Shown here piece after piece: positions 41,521 to 50,748 of a DNA stretch of 64,000 nucleotides. Numbering within the stretch: the first letter of the stretch is position 1; every line of letters starts with the position of its first letter. This DNA comes from Bizionia myxarmorum (GTDB lineage Bacteria; Bacteroidota; Bacteroidia; Flavobacteriales; Flavobacteriaceae): NCBI RefSeq assembly GCF_008086205.1, contig NZ_VSKK01000001.1, forward strand, positions 930,001 through 994,000, written 5' to 3'. The notes beneath the pieces were generated by a model. It worked only from the letters and a program-made list of their open reading frames with translations. It was not told where the DNA came from and did not search any database. A program made the translations under genes and the position numbers.

Positions 41521-42246
41521 ATGTCAGACACGATTGTCATAATTCCTACTTTTAACGAAATAGAAAATATAGAAGCCATAATTAGGGCTGTGTTTTCACA
41601 GGAAAAAATGTTTCATGTACTGGTGGTAGACGATAATTCACCTGATTTAACGGCTAAAAAAGTTAAGGAATTACAACAGGAATTTCCCCAGCAATTGCAC
41701 CTTTTACAACGTGAAGAAAAAACAGGTTTAGGTACCGCTTATATTGCTGGTTTTAAATGGTGTTTAGCGCGAGATTATGCCTATATTTTTGAAATGGACG
41801 CTGATTTTTCGCATAACCCAAACGATTTAATTCATTTGTATAATGCCTGTCATTTACAGCAAGCTGACATAGCGGTTGGATCTAGATATGTAACCGGTGT
41901 AAATGTTGTAAATTGGCCAATGAGTAGGATTTTACTATCTTACTTTGCCTCCAAATATGTGCGTTTAATTACCCGCATGAAACTTCATGATACCACAGCT
42001 GGTTTCGTTTGCTACAAGCGTCAGGTTTTGGAAACTATAGATTTAAATAGCATTAAATTTGTTGGTTATGCTTTTCAAATTGAGATGAAATTTAAAGCTT
42101 ATTTAAAGGAATTTAAAATAGTTGAAGTCCCCGTAATTTTTACCGATCGCTCTAAGGGGAAATCTAAAATGAGTGGCGGTATTATTTCCGAAGCCATATT
42201 GGGTGTAATAAGTATGAAAATAAATAGTTTTTTTAGAAAGAAATAA
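41521..42246 (+). CDS. Polyprenol monophosphomannose synthase-like glycosyltransferase (GT2, DPM1-type)
   Basis: A 241-residue GT2 enzyme without membrane anchor. The nucleotide-sugar site is visible as TVIIPTFNEIENIEAI (residues about 4-18), VVDDNSPD and the DxD motif EMDADFSHNP near residue 97, then RYVTGVNVVNWP and HDTTAGFVCYKR. It would transfer a sugar, probably mannose, from GDP to a polyprenyl phosphate. pyrC starts 8 bases later, so the genes share a transcript. Confidence 0.88.
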   Translation: MSDTIVIIPTFNEIENIEAIIRAVFSQEKMFHVLVVDDNSPDLTAKKVKELQQEFPQQLHLLQREEKTGLGTAYIAGFKWCLARDYAYIFEMDADFSHNPNDLIHLYNACHLQQADIAVGSRYVTGVNVVNWPMSRILLSYFASKYVRLITRMKLHDTTAGFVCYKRQVLETIDLNSIKFVGYAFQIEMKFKAYLKEFKIVEVPVIFTDRSKGKSKMSGGIISEAILGVISMKINSFFRKK

Positions 42247-42253
42247 TAATAAT

Positions 42254-43603
42254 ATGAATTCTGCAATTGCTTTATTAATTAAGAATGGAAAGATAGTTAA
42301 TGAAGGAACTATTTTTGAAGGTGATATTTATATTGAAAATGATATCATTAAGGAAATAGCACCTATAATTAGTGTAAAGTCTGGCAACGTCAAGGTTATT
42401 GATGCTGAAGGAAATTATATTCTACCTGGCGTTATTGATGATCAAGTGCATTTTAGAGAGCCTGGTTTAACTCATAAAGGTGATATTGAAAGTGAATCCA
42501 AGGCCGCAATTGCTGGTGGAATTACCTCTTTTATTGAAATGCCCAATACCAATCCGCAAACTACAACTATTGAAAAGCTAGATGAAAAATTTGCCATTGC
42601 AGCAAAAACATCATACGCGAATTATTCGTTTATGTTTGGTGGTACTAATGATAATTTAGAAGAAATACTCAAAGTAAATCCGAAAGAAGTTGCCGGATTA
42701 AAATTGTTTTTAGGTTCTTCTACAGGGAATATGTTAGTGGATGATCCAGCGGTTTTAGAAAAAATATTTTCAAGTACAGATATGGTTATTTCTGTGCATT
42801 GTGAAGATGAAGCTACTATAAAAGCCAACTTAAAAACCTATGTGGACAAATATGGTGAGGACATTCCTATGAAATGCCATCCGCTTATTAGGAGTGAAGA
42901 AGCATGTTACTTATCATCTTCCCAAGCCATTGCATTAGCTAAAAAAACAGGTGCGCGTTTACACGTTTTTCATTTGTCTACAGCTAAAGAAACAGCTTTG
43001 TTCACAAATAAAATTCCTTTAAAAGATAAAAAGATTACTGCTGAAGTTTGTGTGCATCATTTATTATTTTCTGATGAAGATTACGACAAAAAAGGAACCC
43101 ATATTAAATGGAATCCGGCTGTAAAAACGGCTAAAGATCGGGATGGACTGTGGAAAGCACTATTGGATGGCAGAATAGATGTTATTGCATCAGACCATGC
43201 GCCACACACGCTAGATGAAAAAAACAATTCGTATGCACAAGCGCCGTCTGGAGGGCCATTGGTTCAGCATGCGTTGGTTGCCATGTTGGAAGCGCATCAT
43301 CAAGGAAAAATAACCGTTCCAAAATTAGTGGAGAAAATGTGTCACAATCCAGCTATTCTTTTTCAAGTGGAAAATCGCGGATATATAAAAGAAGGCTTTT
43401 TTGCCGATTTGGTGATTGTAGATTTGAACAACCCATGGACTGTTAAGAAAGAAAATATATTATATAAATGCAGTTGGTCTCCTTTTGAGGGCGCTACTTT
43501 TAAATCTCGCGTTACACATACTATTTTAAACGGACGTTTAGTATTTGAACATAATAAAATTAGTAAAGAAAGAGCAGCCAAACGCTTAACTTTTAATAGA
43601 TGA
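42254..43603 (+). CDS. pyrC: Dihydroorotase
   Basis: A 449-residue amidohydrolase for the third step of pyrimidine synthesis. Metal-binding motif is VIDDQVHFREPGLTHKGD (about 58-75), in which Asp takes the place of the usual first His (DxH-like DDQVHFR, a form known in the Bacteroidetes branch). Also seen are EMPNTNPQTTT, the bridging-lysine segment GLKLFLGSSTG, the HCEDE and HVFHLSTA histidines and IASDHAPH. Overlaps the following gene by 4 bases (ATGA). Confidence 0.9.
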   Translation: MNSAIALLIKNGKIVNEGTIFEGDIYIENDIIKEIAPIISVKSGNVKVIDAEGNYILPGVIDDQVHFREPGLTHKGDIESESKAAIAGGITSFIEMPNTNPQTTTIEKLDEKFAIAAKTSYANYSFMFGGTNDNLEEILKVNPKEVAGLKLFLGSSTGNMLVDDPAVLEKIFSSTDMVISVHCEDEATIKANLKTYVDKYGEDIPMKCHPLIRSEEACYLSSSQAIALAKKTGARLHVFHLSTAKETALFTNKIPLKDKKITAEVCVHHLLFSDEDYDKKGTHIKWNPAVKTAKDRDGLWKALLDGRIDVIASDHAPHTLDEKNNSYAQAPSGGPLVQHALVAMLEAHHQGKITVPKLVEKMCHNPAILFQVENRGYIKEGFFADLVIVDLNNPWTVKKENILYKCSWSPFEGATFKSRVTHTILNGRLVFEHNKISKERAAKRLTFNR

Positions 43604-44037
43604 AAAAGAACCTAATTTACGCTGTTTTTATGTTGGTCCTTATGGGATGCAGCCAATTTGGTGGGCCAAAAAAACCAAAGAATTTAATTTCTAAAAACGA
43701 CATGGTTTCTATTTTAGTGGATTTGTCTTTGTTGTCTTCAGCTAAAGGGGTTAATAAAATGGTTTTGGAAAATAACGGTATTTCTCCAGAAGATTATGTG
43801 TATAAAACGCATAATATAGACAGTTTACAGTTTTTAAACAGCAATAGTTATTATTCCTATAACACGGAAGATTATGAAGTTATTTTAAAACGCGTAGAGG
43901 ATAGTTTAAACGCTTTAAAAACTAAATATAAAGCTGTCATTAACGAAAAGCTAAATAAAGACATGAAATCTAAACAGCTAAATGATAGTAATGCTAGTTC
44001 CGATTCTATCAGAAAGAAATCAAGACGGATTCCTTAA
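43600..44037 (+). CDS. DUF4296 lipoprotein
   Basis: A 145-residue predicted lipoprotein (lipobox LMGC, Cys17) of the Bacteroidetes DUF4296 family. Its N-terminal half has the family pattern LISKNDMVSILVDLSLL and the tail is charged (KSRRIP end). Function unknown. Overlaps pyrC by 4 bases and the 3' end of the convergent epimerase gene by 18 bases. Confidence 0.78.
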   Translation: MKKNLIYAVFMLVLMGCSQFGGPKKPKNLISKNDMVSILVDLSLLSSAKGVNKMVLENNGISPEDYVYKTHNIDSLQFLNSNSYYSYNTEDYEVILKRVEDSLNALKTKYKAVINEKLNKDMKSKQLNDSNASSDSIRKKSRRIP

Positions 44038-45048
44038 ATTTTGGTTGTCTCTTAAAAACATCTTTGCCGTTTGTTTTGCACTTTTTTCTATAGGCGTAAA
44101 TTCGAAATTTAATTGATCTTTTATTTTCTCATTATCATAAATTGTTGTGCTCTGTGAAGACGCAATCATAGGTTTCATTAATTTTCTAGGTCTACCGGTT
44201 AGTAGGTTTTTTAACCAATCCAATCGCCACGCCATACTTAATATCCAAAAACCTGCTTCTATATGCGGTGGTTTTTTCTGTAAATTTTCTGCAATTAGAC
44301 CCAAAAACCTTTTGTAGGTAACATGTTCGCCAACCATAATAAAGCGTTCATTTGTTATGGAACTTTCCATAAGACGCATCATTCCAACAGTTACATCCTT
44401 AACATACACGCTAGCTACATGTCCTTTAGTGTAAAACGAGAGACCCTTATAAATTTGTGTAAAAATGCCGCCTGTTCCTTCATGCCAAAGTCCTGGGCCT
44501 ATAATTACACCTGGATTTACTATTACAGCATTTAAACCTTCTTGAGTGCCGCGCCAAACTTCTATTTCCGCACCGTATTTGGTTATGGCATACACGTTAT
44601 TATCTTTTTCTGAATTCCAATCGGTTTCTTCATTAACATGTTTACTTTTTTCAGAATCGCTAATAGTTGCCACGCTACTCACATAACAAAGCTTTTTAAT
44701 ACTGTTGCTAATGCATAAATTAACGATGTTGGCTGTGCCTTCAATATTCGTTTTCCGAAGTTTATGATAATCTTTAGGATCAAATGAAATCATCGCAGCA
44801 CAATGATACACATAGTCAACGTTTTCAAAAGCTTCAATAAGTTGTGGAATGTTTAATAAATCGGCTTCAACCCATTCAATTTTATTGAAAAGCGCCAAAT
44901 AATCTTCAGTATAATAGGAAAATATGCGTTTTACAATAGCTTGTTTTTCTTCTGTTCTATAAATGGCTTTAACCGTTTTATTAGCGGTAAGCAATTCATA
45001 TAATAAATGTGAACCGACTAAACCGGTACCTCCTGTAACTAAAATCAT
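44020..45048 (-). CDS. NAD-dependent epimerase/dehydratase (extended SDR)
   Basis: A 342-residue extended short-chain dehydrogenase. The cofactor loop is VTGGTGLVGSHLLYELL (residues 4-20), the catalytic YxxxK is YAITKYGAE near residue 152, and VNPGVIIGPGLW follows. Likely substrate is a nucleotide sugar or dihydroflavonol-like compound; the sequence does not decide. The stop lies inside the end of the convergent DUF4296 gene. Confidence 0.85.
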   Translation of the reverse strand: MILVTGGTGLVGSHLLYELLTANKTVKAIYRTEEKQAIVKRIFSYYTEDYLALFNKIEWVEADLLNIPQLIEAFENVDYVYHCAAMISFDPKDYHKLRKTNIEGTANIVNLCISNSIKKLCYVSSVATISDSEKSKHVNEETDWNSEKDNNVYAITKYGAEIEVWRGTQEGLNAVIVNPGVIIGPGLWHEGTGGIFTQIYKGLSFYTKGHVASVYVKDVTVGMMRLMESSITNERFIMVGEHVTYKRFLGLIAENLQKKPPHIEAGFWILSMAWRLDWLKNLLTGRPRKLMKPMIASSQSTTIYDNEKIKDQLNFEFTPIEKSAKQTAKMFLRDNQNLRNPS

Positions 45049-45101
45049 ACATACAAAATAAAGAATTATTCAGAAAGCGCAAAGGTTTATGTATTGATTT
45101 T

Positions 45102-45109
45102 TATCTTTG
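45102..45109 (+). promoter_or_regulatory. -7 element of tyrS
   Basis: TATCTTTG, an exact TAnnTTTG match 28 bases before the tyrS ATG. Confidence 0.5.
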
Positions 45110-45137
45110 CGCCATATAATTTTTATTAGTAAAGAAA

Positions 45138-46445
45138 ATGGCAAATGCATTTGTTGAAGATTTAAGATGGCGCGGTATGGTTCATGATATCATGCCCGGA
45201 ACGGAAGAGCAACTTTCAAAAGAAATGACAACCGCATATATAGGTTTCGATCCTACCTCTGACTCGCTTCATATTGGAAGTTTAGTGCCTATTATTTTGT
45301 TGGTTCACCTAGAAAAAGCGGGTCATAAACCTATGGCTTTAGTGGGTGGTGCAACTGGAATGATTGGTGACCCTTCTGGAAAAAGCGATGAGCGTAATCT
45401 TTTAGATGAACGGGCTTTAAACAAAAACGTAGCGGGAATTAAAAGCGTGTTATCTCGTTTTTTAAATTTCGATTCTAAAGCGGAAAACGCACCAATTTTA
45501 GTGAATAATTACGACTGGATGAAAGATTTTTCATTCATTGATTTTGCTAGAGATGTTGGTAAGCGGATAACCGTAAATTACATGATGTCCAAAGACTCTG
45601 TAAAAAAACGACTTTCAGGTGAAGATGGCAACGTAGGTATGTCTTTCACCGAATTTACATATCAATTAATTCAAGGCTACGATTTTTACCATTTGTATAA
45701 AAATTACAACGTATTGCTTCAAATGGGCGGAAGTGACCAATGGGGAAATATAACCACTGGAACGGAATTAGTAAGACGTATGACGGTTGGTGAAGAGGCC
45801 AAAGCCTACGCCATGACCTGTCCGTTAATCACAAAGGCCGATGGTTCGAAATTCGGTAAAAGTGAAGGCGGCAATATTTGGTTAGATGTGGATAAAACAT
45901 CCGTTTATAAGTTTTACCAGTTCTGGTTAAATTCCTCGGATGAAGATGCTGAAAAATACATCAAGATTTTTACGTTTTTAGAGCGAGCAGCTATTGAAGC
46001 GCTTATTAAGGAACATCAAGAATCGCCTCATTTGCGACTACTTCAAAAGCGTTTAGCTGAAGAGGTGACCACATTTGTACATTCCAAGGCAGATTATGAA
46101 AATGCTGAAAAAGCGTCTAATATACTTTTTAGTAAATCGTTTAAGGAAGATATTAAAACCCTGGATGAAAAGACATTTTTAGATGTTTTTGAAGGTGTGC
46201 CGCAAGCGGAAATTTCTAGAGGAGATTTTGAAGCAGGACTAGATATGATTGGTGCGCTATCTGCACAAACTAATTTTTTAGCGTCTAATGGCGAAGCTAG
46301 ACGCGCATTAAAAGAGAATTCGATATCGGTTAATAAGGAAAAGGTTAGTGAGAGTTATATGCTTTCCGATGCCGATTTAATTAATAATCAATACATCATT
46401 ATTAATAAAGGGAAGAAGAACACCTATATTATAAAAGTGTTGTAA
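45138..46445 (+). CDS. tyrS: Tyrosyl-tRNA synthetase
   Basis: A 435-residue TyrRS. HIGH-type motif is [10 protein letters not shown] near residue 44, the tyrosine pocket includes [13 protein letters not shown] and [11 protein letters not shown], and the KMSKS loop reads KFGKSEGG near 236. The C-terminal S4-like RNA-binding domain starts near residue 365 ([18 protein letters not shown]). Single gene followed by a hairpin. Confidence 0.96.
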   Translation: MANAFVEDLRWRGMVHDIMPGTEEQLSKEMTTAYIGFDPTSDSLHIGSLVPIILLVHLEKAGHKPMALVGGATGMIGDPSGKSDERNLLDERALNKNVAGIKSVLSRFLNFDSKAENAPILVNNYDWMKDFSFIDFARDVGKRITVNYMMSKDSVKKRLSGEDGNVGMSFTEFTYQLIQGYDFYHLYKNYNVLLQMGGSDQWGNITTGTELVRRMTVGEEAKAYAMTCPLITKADGSKFGKSEGGNIWLDVDKTSVYKFYQFWLNSSDEDAEKYIKIFTFLERAAIEALIKEHQESPHLRLLQKRLAEEVTTFVHSKADYENAEKASNILFSKSFKEDIKTLDEKTFLDVFEGVPQAEISRGDFEAGLDMIGALSAQTNFLASNGEARRALKENSISVNKEKVSESYMLSDADLINNQYIIINKGKKNTYIIKVL

Positions 46446-46450
46446 AATAA

Positions 46451-46480
46451 GAAACGCCTCGATATACATCGGGGCGTTTC
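46451..46480 (+). terminator. Hairpin after tyrS
   Basis: A 13-base stem with one G-U pair (GAAACGCCTCGAT / ATCGGGGCGTTTC), loop ATAC. No good T-run follows, so it is a weaker terminator candidate. Confidence 0.6.
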
Positions 46481-46554
46481 ACTTATTAACCAACCAACTA
46501 AAAAAAATCAATCTTTTTCATAGCAGTTATTAAGTCGTAACTTTTTCTAGTTCC

Positions 46555-47535
46555 TTACAAAGCCATTAAATTACAGCCGCGAATATCTGAATTATCAAAT
46601 CTTCCAATAATTTCAAAAGTGCCATTATCATGGACTTTTCCTAAATCTTGTGTCGCAATAAAAGAGCAAGAATTAAAATTGGCCAAATCAATTATATTTA
46701 ATCCTCCGGTTTTATTGGTTGCTTGAATGGTTAAAGCATCTTCAGTATCACGTGTTAAAACCCGCATCCAAGCAGGGCATTTAAAAACGCCATGTCCTAA
46801 AGAATAAGCCTGACTTAAAAGTTCCGTCATACCGTATTCACTATGAATTTCTGGAACGCCAAAGCCTTTTTTTAGAATATCGTGAAGTTCATTTCTAATG
46901 AGCTCTTTGCGTCTTCCTTTCATACCACCCGTTTCCATAATGATGGTGTTTTTTAATTGGAATTCATGAAATTCCACCAAATCCAATAGGGCAAAAGAAA
47001 CGCCAATGAATAATACCTTTCGGTTTTCAGATTCTAGTTTTAAGAGTGTATTTTTTAAAGCTTCTAAATCATGTAGATAAAAACCACTTTCCGGCTGTTG
47101 GGATTGCTTAATAAAAGCATCGGCCATATAGATTAAAGATGAGCCATCGCGTTCTAGATAACTAGGTAATAAGGCCAAAACAACATAATCTTCAATAGCA
47201 CCATAAAACTGTTTGAAGGCGGCTTCATAGCTCCTCTCATAAACGGATAAATCCGTAACCAAATGCTTACTTGTAGTTTGACCTGTCGTTCCAGAACTGG
47301 TAAATATTTTTTGAATTGCCGCTGTTGAACTAAGGACATCATGCGATTTAAAAAATTGAATAGGTAGAAATGGAATATCTTCAACCCGATGAATATCACT
47401 AGGGTTTTTATATAACAAATCGCAAAAAGAGCGATACACAGAATTGTTTTCAAATTGGAATTTAAAAACTTGAAGCGCATTTTTCTCAAAAGCTTCTGCT
47501 GAATCTATTTTGAATATATCTGATGGATTTATCAT
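46555..47535 (-). CDS. LuxE/acyl-protein synthetase-like adenylating protein
   Basis: A 326-residue protein of the acyl-protein synthetase (LuxE) branch of adenylate-forming enzymes. The ATP loop is FTSSGTTGQTTSKH near residue 83, and EIHSEYGMTELLSQAY near 215 is the second core motif. It would activate a carboxylic acid with ATP. The ATG at 47535 (MINPSDIFKI) is chosen; an upstream TTG adds six residues. Single gene downstream of the T9SS genes, with a terminator between. Confidence 0.85.
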   Translation of the reverse strand: MINPSDIFKIDSAEAFEKNALQVFKFQFENNSVYRSFCDLLYKNPSDIHRVEDIPFLPIQFFKSHDVLSSTAAIQKIFTSSGTTGQTTSKHLVTDLSVYERSYEAAFKQFYGAIEDYVVLALLPSYLERDGSSLIYMADAFIKQSQQPESGFYLHDLEALKNTLLKLESENRKVLFIGVSFALLDLVEFHEFQLKNTIIMETGGMKGRRKELIRNELHDILKKGFGVPEIHSEYGMTELLSQAYSLGHGVFKCPAWMRVLTRDTEDALTIQATNKTGGLNIIDLANFNSCSFIATQDLGKVHDNGTFEIIGRFDNSDIRGCNLMAL

Positions 47536-47556
47536 GACTACAAAAGTATGCAAAAT

Positions 47557-47586
47557 AAAAAAGCGCTACCAATGGGCAGCGCTTTT
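47557..47586 (-). terminator. Terminator after the 251-aa T9SS gene
   Basis: Stem AAAAGCGCT / AGCGCTTTT plus two further pairs. On the minus strand it ends in a T-run. It is very similar to the terminator at 48404-48436. Confidence 0.78.
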
Positions 47587-47606
47587 AAAAGTGTTAAAAT
47601 GGAGTC

Positions 47607-48362
47607 TTATTTAATTACTAACTTTTTAGTAACGGAGTTTCCATTTTGAGTGATGTGTAAAATATACATTCCAGCATTTAATGAAGATACATTAAGTCTG
47701 TTGTTTGCAATGGTGTTGTTTAATACTTGTTTTCCTAATACATCAAAAACACGTACTGAAATAGCTTCAGAAGTTGCGCTCGTTATGTTTACAAAACCGT
47801 TAGTTGCTGGGTTTGGATAAAGGCTTAATTTTAATTCATCTTTAAAAGACTCTAAAGAAAGTGTTGCTGTTTTAACTAAAACAACGTTGTCGATAAAGAT
47901 TCCAACTCCACTTGTATTTCTAACAGAGAATACAACTTCTAAATCTCCAGCGGTAGGAGTAAATTCATAAGTTATTTTAACCCATCCTTCAGTGGAAGAT
48001 AAAGTTGTGTAATCCGCGTAAGCAGAGTATCCTCCGTCATGAAAAGCATTTCTAATATCGCCATCACCTTTAGCGAAATAAGTTAAAGTATAAGACTCAG
48101 AAGTTGCTGTTATAGCTTCATTTGTAAATCGTTTGTGACCAGTACCTGACGCAGTTAATACAACTGATGAAGCTCCTTCATAAGCATCTGTAGATTGTAA
48201 TACGGCAGATTTAGCAATGCTAGATTTAGAACCATACCAGTTCACAGGTGTATCTAAAGAAGCAGTTCCTGTCCAAGTTTCAAAACTTCCATTGCTAAGT
48301 TCATTTTGAGCCGAAACTGTAAAAATGATTAAAGTAAATAATAAAAAGTAAAATTGTTTCAT
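47607..48362 (-). CDS. Secreted protein with carbohydrate-binding-like domain and T9SS sorting domain
   Basis: A 251-residue exported protein: signal peptide ending FTVSAQ, a jelly-roll, CBM-like domain (about 20-165; starts NGSFETWTG, ends IFIDNVVL), then a type A T9SS sorting domain (about 175-251; LYPNPATNGFVNIT and the end GNSVTKKLVIK). The sorting domain is nearly identical to that of the next gene. It may bind glycans or particles at the surface. Confidence 0.85.
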   Translation of the reverse strand: MKQFYFLLFTLIIFTVSAQNELSNGSFETWTGTASLDTPVNWYGSKSSIAKSAVLQSTDAYEGASSVVLTASGTGHKRFTNEAITATSESYTLTYFAKGDGDIRNAFHDGGYSAYADYTTLSSTEGWVKITYEFTPTAGDLEVVFSVRNTSGVGIFIDNVVLVKTATLSLESFKDELKLSLYPNPATNGFVNITSATSEAISVRVFDVLGKQVLNNTIANNRLNVSSLNAGMYILHITQNGNSVTKKLVIK

Positions 48363-48403
48363 GAAAAATAAATTTGGTTATAATTAAGCGGCAAATATAT
48401 TAT

Positions 48404-48436
48404 AAAAAAAAGCGCTACCAAAGTGGCAGCGCTTTT
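48404..48436 (-). terminator. Terminator after the 551-aa T9SS gene
   Basis: Stem AAAAGCGCT / AGCGCTTTT with CCA / TGG inside, T-run on the minus strand. Nearly the same sequence as the terminator at 47557-47586, which suggests the gene ends were duplicated together. Confidence 0.8.
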
Positions 48437-48456
48437 AAAATTATAAAAAGAAATTC

Positions 48457-50112
48457 TTACTTAATTACTAACTTTTTAGTAATTGAATTTCCGTTTTGAG
48501 ATATTTTCAAAATGTATAATCCTGAATTTAAAGAAGACACATTAAGCGTATTATTTGTAATAGTGTTGTTTAAAACTTGTTTTCCTAAAACATCATAAAC
48601 ACTTACTGAAATAGCTTCAGAAGTTGGGCTTGTAATAGTTACAAAACCATTGGTTGATGGATTTGGATATACATTAAAATTAGTCGCTTTAAAAGCGTCT
48701 GTAGATAATGTAACATCTGATAAAGAACGTGCACTAATTTGTGGAGCACCACCAAATTCAGCAATGATACCTACTAAAGCATAAGGGCCAGAAGGAATAG
48801 TTTCTCCAACATAATCAGCTTCATTATACGGTCTAAATGTCATTGGACCACCTGAAGCATCAGAAATATCATAATTAGTACTAGCAGTAAAAGTACCACC
48901 GCCATCTGCAAAAATAGTATTGTTAATTTGAACTAATTCAGACTCATAAGGTTCCCAATCAGCAAGTAAAGCTGTAATAGTAACCAATTGCGGTGTAATA
49001 GTTGCACCGGCAACCACTGAAGCATCAGCAGAAGGGATGAATTGTAAAACACCACCAAATTCGCCTAACTCTCCAACTAAACCACTCATACCATCGCCAA
49101 TTGCGAAAACTGTAGAAATAGCGCCTGCTGAATCATCAATAAGAATAGCGGAGTTACTGCTATCTTGAATATATTTTTGATTTCTGTTTGCACGTGTATA
49201 AGTTACTGTTGGTGCATTCATTAACTCATAGAATTGTCCAATAGTTCCCGCTCTTAATGCTGTTAAATCTGCTACTTGTGTTGGAAGTAATACTGTAAAA
49301 GTAGATGAAGCAGAAACAGGGCTCGCTAATATGTTTCCAGCGTTATCAACCAATCTCATATCAACCGTATGAGATCCTGCCGCTAATCCTGTTAAGCTAA
49401 TTGCAGATGTATCAAACTTATCTATTGTTGTACCGTTGTCAATTTCATATGTAATATAACCATCACCAGTTCCACCAGCAGCTACATCAAAGTTCTGCAC
49501 AACAAATTCAACATCTACGTTCACACTTGGAACGCTGGCACCATTCGCAGGAGACGTGATAGCTAAAGTTGGTATAGCACCAGATTCTTTCATTAAAGAA
49601 AAATCATCCCAATAAACGACAGCACCCGCGTAAGTTCTAACTTCAAAAAGAAATTCATTAGCCGTTGCTGGAGCTGTTACCGTTGTTGTGTACTGGGTCC
49701 ATGCATTACCATTTGTGTCAAAATAACCGTTTCCACCAACACCTTGTAAAACATCGGCATCTGTAGCGTTATCGTTAGCACCATCCAATGCCCATTTGGA
49801 CCAAATTCTAGCATCGGTATCATCACCAGATTCAACCTTATACCATACGGAAACAGTATAAGACGTTCCAGGGATTATTCCTGTAACCCTTTGACTTAAT
49901 TTTACACTTCCAGAAGCGCCACCTGTATGTTTTGCAGAAAATGCGCCACTGTGTGTTTGTGTAGATTCTTGAGTTATCCCAGCTGCTACAGTCCAAGAAT
50001 CTGGAGAAGTTGGACTAGTCCAAGTTTCAAAAGATTGATTCATTAATTGTTCCTGTCCAAAACTGAACCCAACAGTTAATAATAAAGTAAATAAAAAGTA
50101 AATTTTTTTCAT
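48457..50112 (-). CDS. Multidomain secreted protein with CBM-like, Ig-like and DUF5689-like domains and T9SS sorting domain
   Basis: A 551-residue exported protein. In order: signal peptide ending FSFGQ; CBM-like jelly roll (about 22-175; NQSFETWTS to YWDDFSLM); an Ig-like region (about 180-275; ITSPANGASVPSVNVDVEF); an OB-fold/DUF5689-like region (about 285-465; LTALRAGTIGQFYELMNA, KYIQDSSNSAILIDDSAG); and a T9SS type A domain (about 475-551; VYPNPSTNGFVTIT, ending SITKKLVIK). Similar layouts occur in Bacteroidetes with secreted nucleases, but no nuclease domain is here. Confidence 0.83.
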   Translation of the reverse strand: MKKIYFLFTLLLTVGFSFGQEQLMNQSFETWTSPTSPDSWTVAAGITQESTQTHSGAFSAKHTGGASGSVKLSQRVTGIIPGTSYTVSVWYKVESGDDTDARIWSKWALDGANDNATDADVLQGVGGNGYFDTNGNAWTQYTTTVTAPATANEFLFEVRTYAGAVVYWDDFSLMKESGAIPTLAITSPANGASVPSVNVDVEFVVQNFDVAAGGTGDGYITYEIDNGTTIDKFDTSAISLTGLAAGSHTVDMRLVDNAGNILASPVSASSTFTVLLPTQVADLTALRAGTIGQFYELMNAPTVTYTRANRNQKYIQDSSNSAILIDDSAGAISTVFAIGDGMSGLVGELGEFGGVLQFIPSADASVVAGATITPQLVTITALLADWEPYESELVQINNTIFADGGGTFTASTNYDISDASGGPMTFRPYNEADYVGETIPSGPYALVGIIAEFGGAPQISARSLSDVTLSTDAFKATNFNVYPNPSTNGFVTITSPTSEAISVSVYDVLGKQVLNNTITNNTLNVSSLNSGLYILKISQNGNSITKKLVIK

Positions 50113-50220
50113 AATTGCTTGTTTAAATAGTTAATAATCAAAGATACATAGAATTCGCCTTTTATCTAAAAAATTTAAGGTTTAAGTTGCTTTTTTACAA
50201 TAAGATAATGTGGGATACAT

Positions 50221-50556
50221 TTATTTAACAATCAGCTTCCTAGTAGCAGTCACATTGTTTTCAGTAATCTTAATAATGTAAATGCCTGGCTTAATTTTGG
50301 AGATGTTTAATTCTTTGCCAGAAAGTGTTTCAGACATGATGGTATTGCCTAATACATTATAAATAATAATTTGTTTAGAAAGGTTAAATTTTGTTGCAAT
50401 ATAAAGCTTACCGTTACTCACCGGATTCGGGTAAACAGATAGGTTTTCCATGTTTTCAGAAGCCGTCATAGCTTCCTTTTCTATGGACTGCGAAAAACCA
50501 ACGCTGACCGAGAAAAAAGCTATAATAAGAAAAACTAAATATGTATTGGTTTTCAT
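50221..50556 (-). CDS. Minimal secreted protein consisting mainly of a T9SS sorting domain
   Basis: A 111-residue protein: signal peptide ending VGFSQ (about 1-22), a linker of only ~17 residues, then the sorting domain (about 39-111; LSVYPNPVSNGKLYI, ending TATRKLIVK). No separate cargo domain exists. The ATG at 50556 is chosen over 50565. It lies 190 bases from, and divergent to, the two-component genes. It may be a small surface protein, or the remnant of a longer cargo protein. Confidence 0.8.
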   Translation of the reverse strand: MKTNTYLVFLIIAFFSVSVGFSQSIEKEAMTASENMENLSVYPNPVSNGKLYIATKFNLSKQIIIYNVLGNTIMSETLSGKELNISKIKPGIYIIKITENNVTATRKLIVK

Positions 50557-50748
50557 AGGTCTCAAAATGAGTTGTTAGTAAATATACGAAATATTATATC
50601 AAATAGTTTGCCAAATTCATGGCTTCTGAATCCGTAATCTAATATTAAGAAGTATTAACCATAACGTTACTATAATGTTATTAAAAAGGTTTTGAGGTTT
50701 CCTAAAGCTTATATAATTTATCTTTACCTTTTGAATGATGAAATTCCT

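Noticed and set aside
47154-47489. Hydrophobic minus-strand ORF as a membrane protein
   Set aside because: It is an alternative frame of the LuxE-like gene, whose adenylation motifs lie in the other frame.
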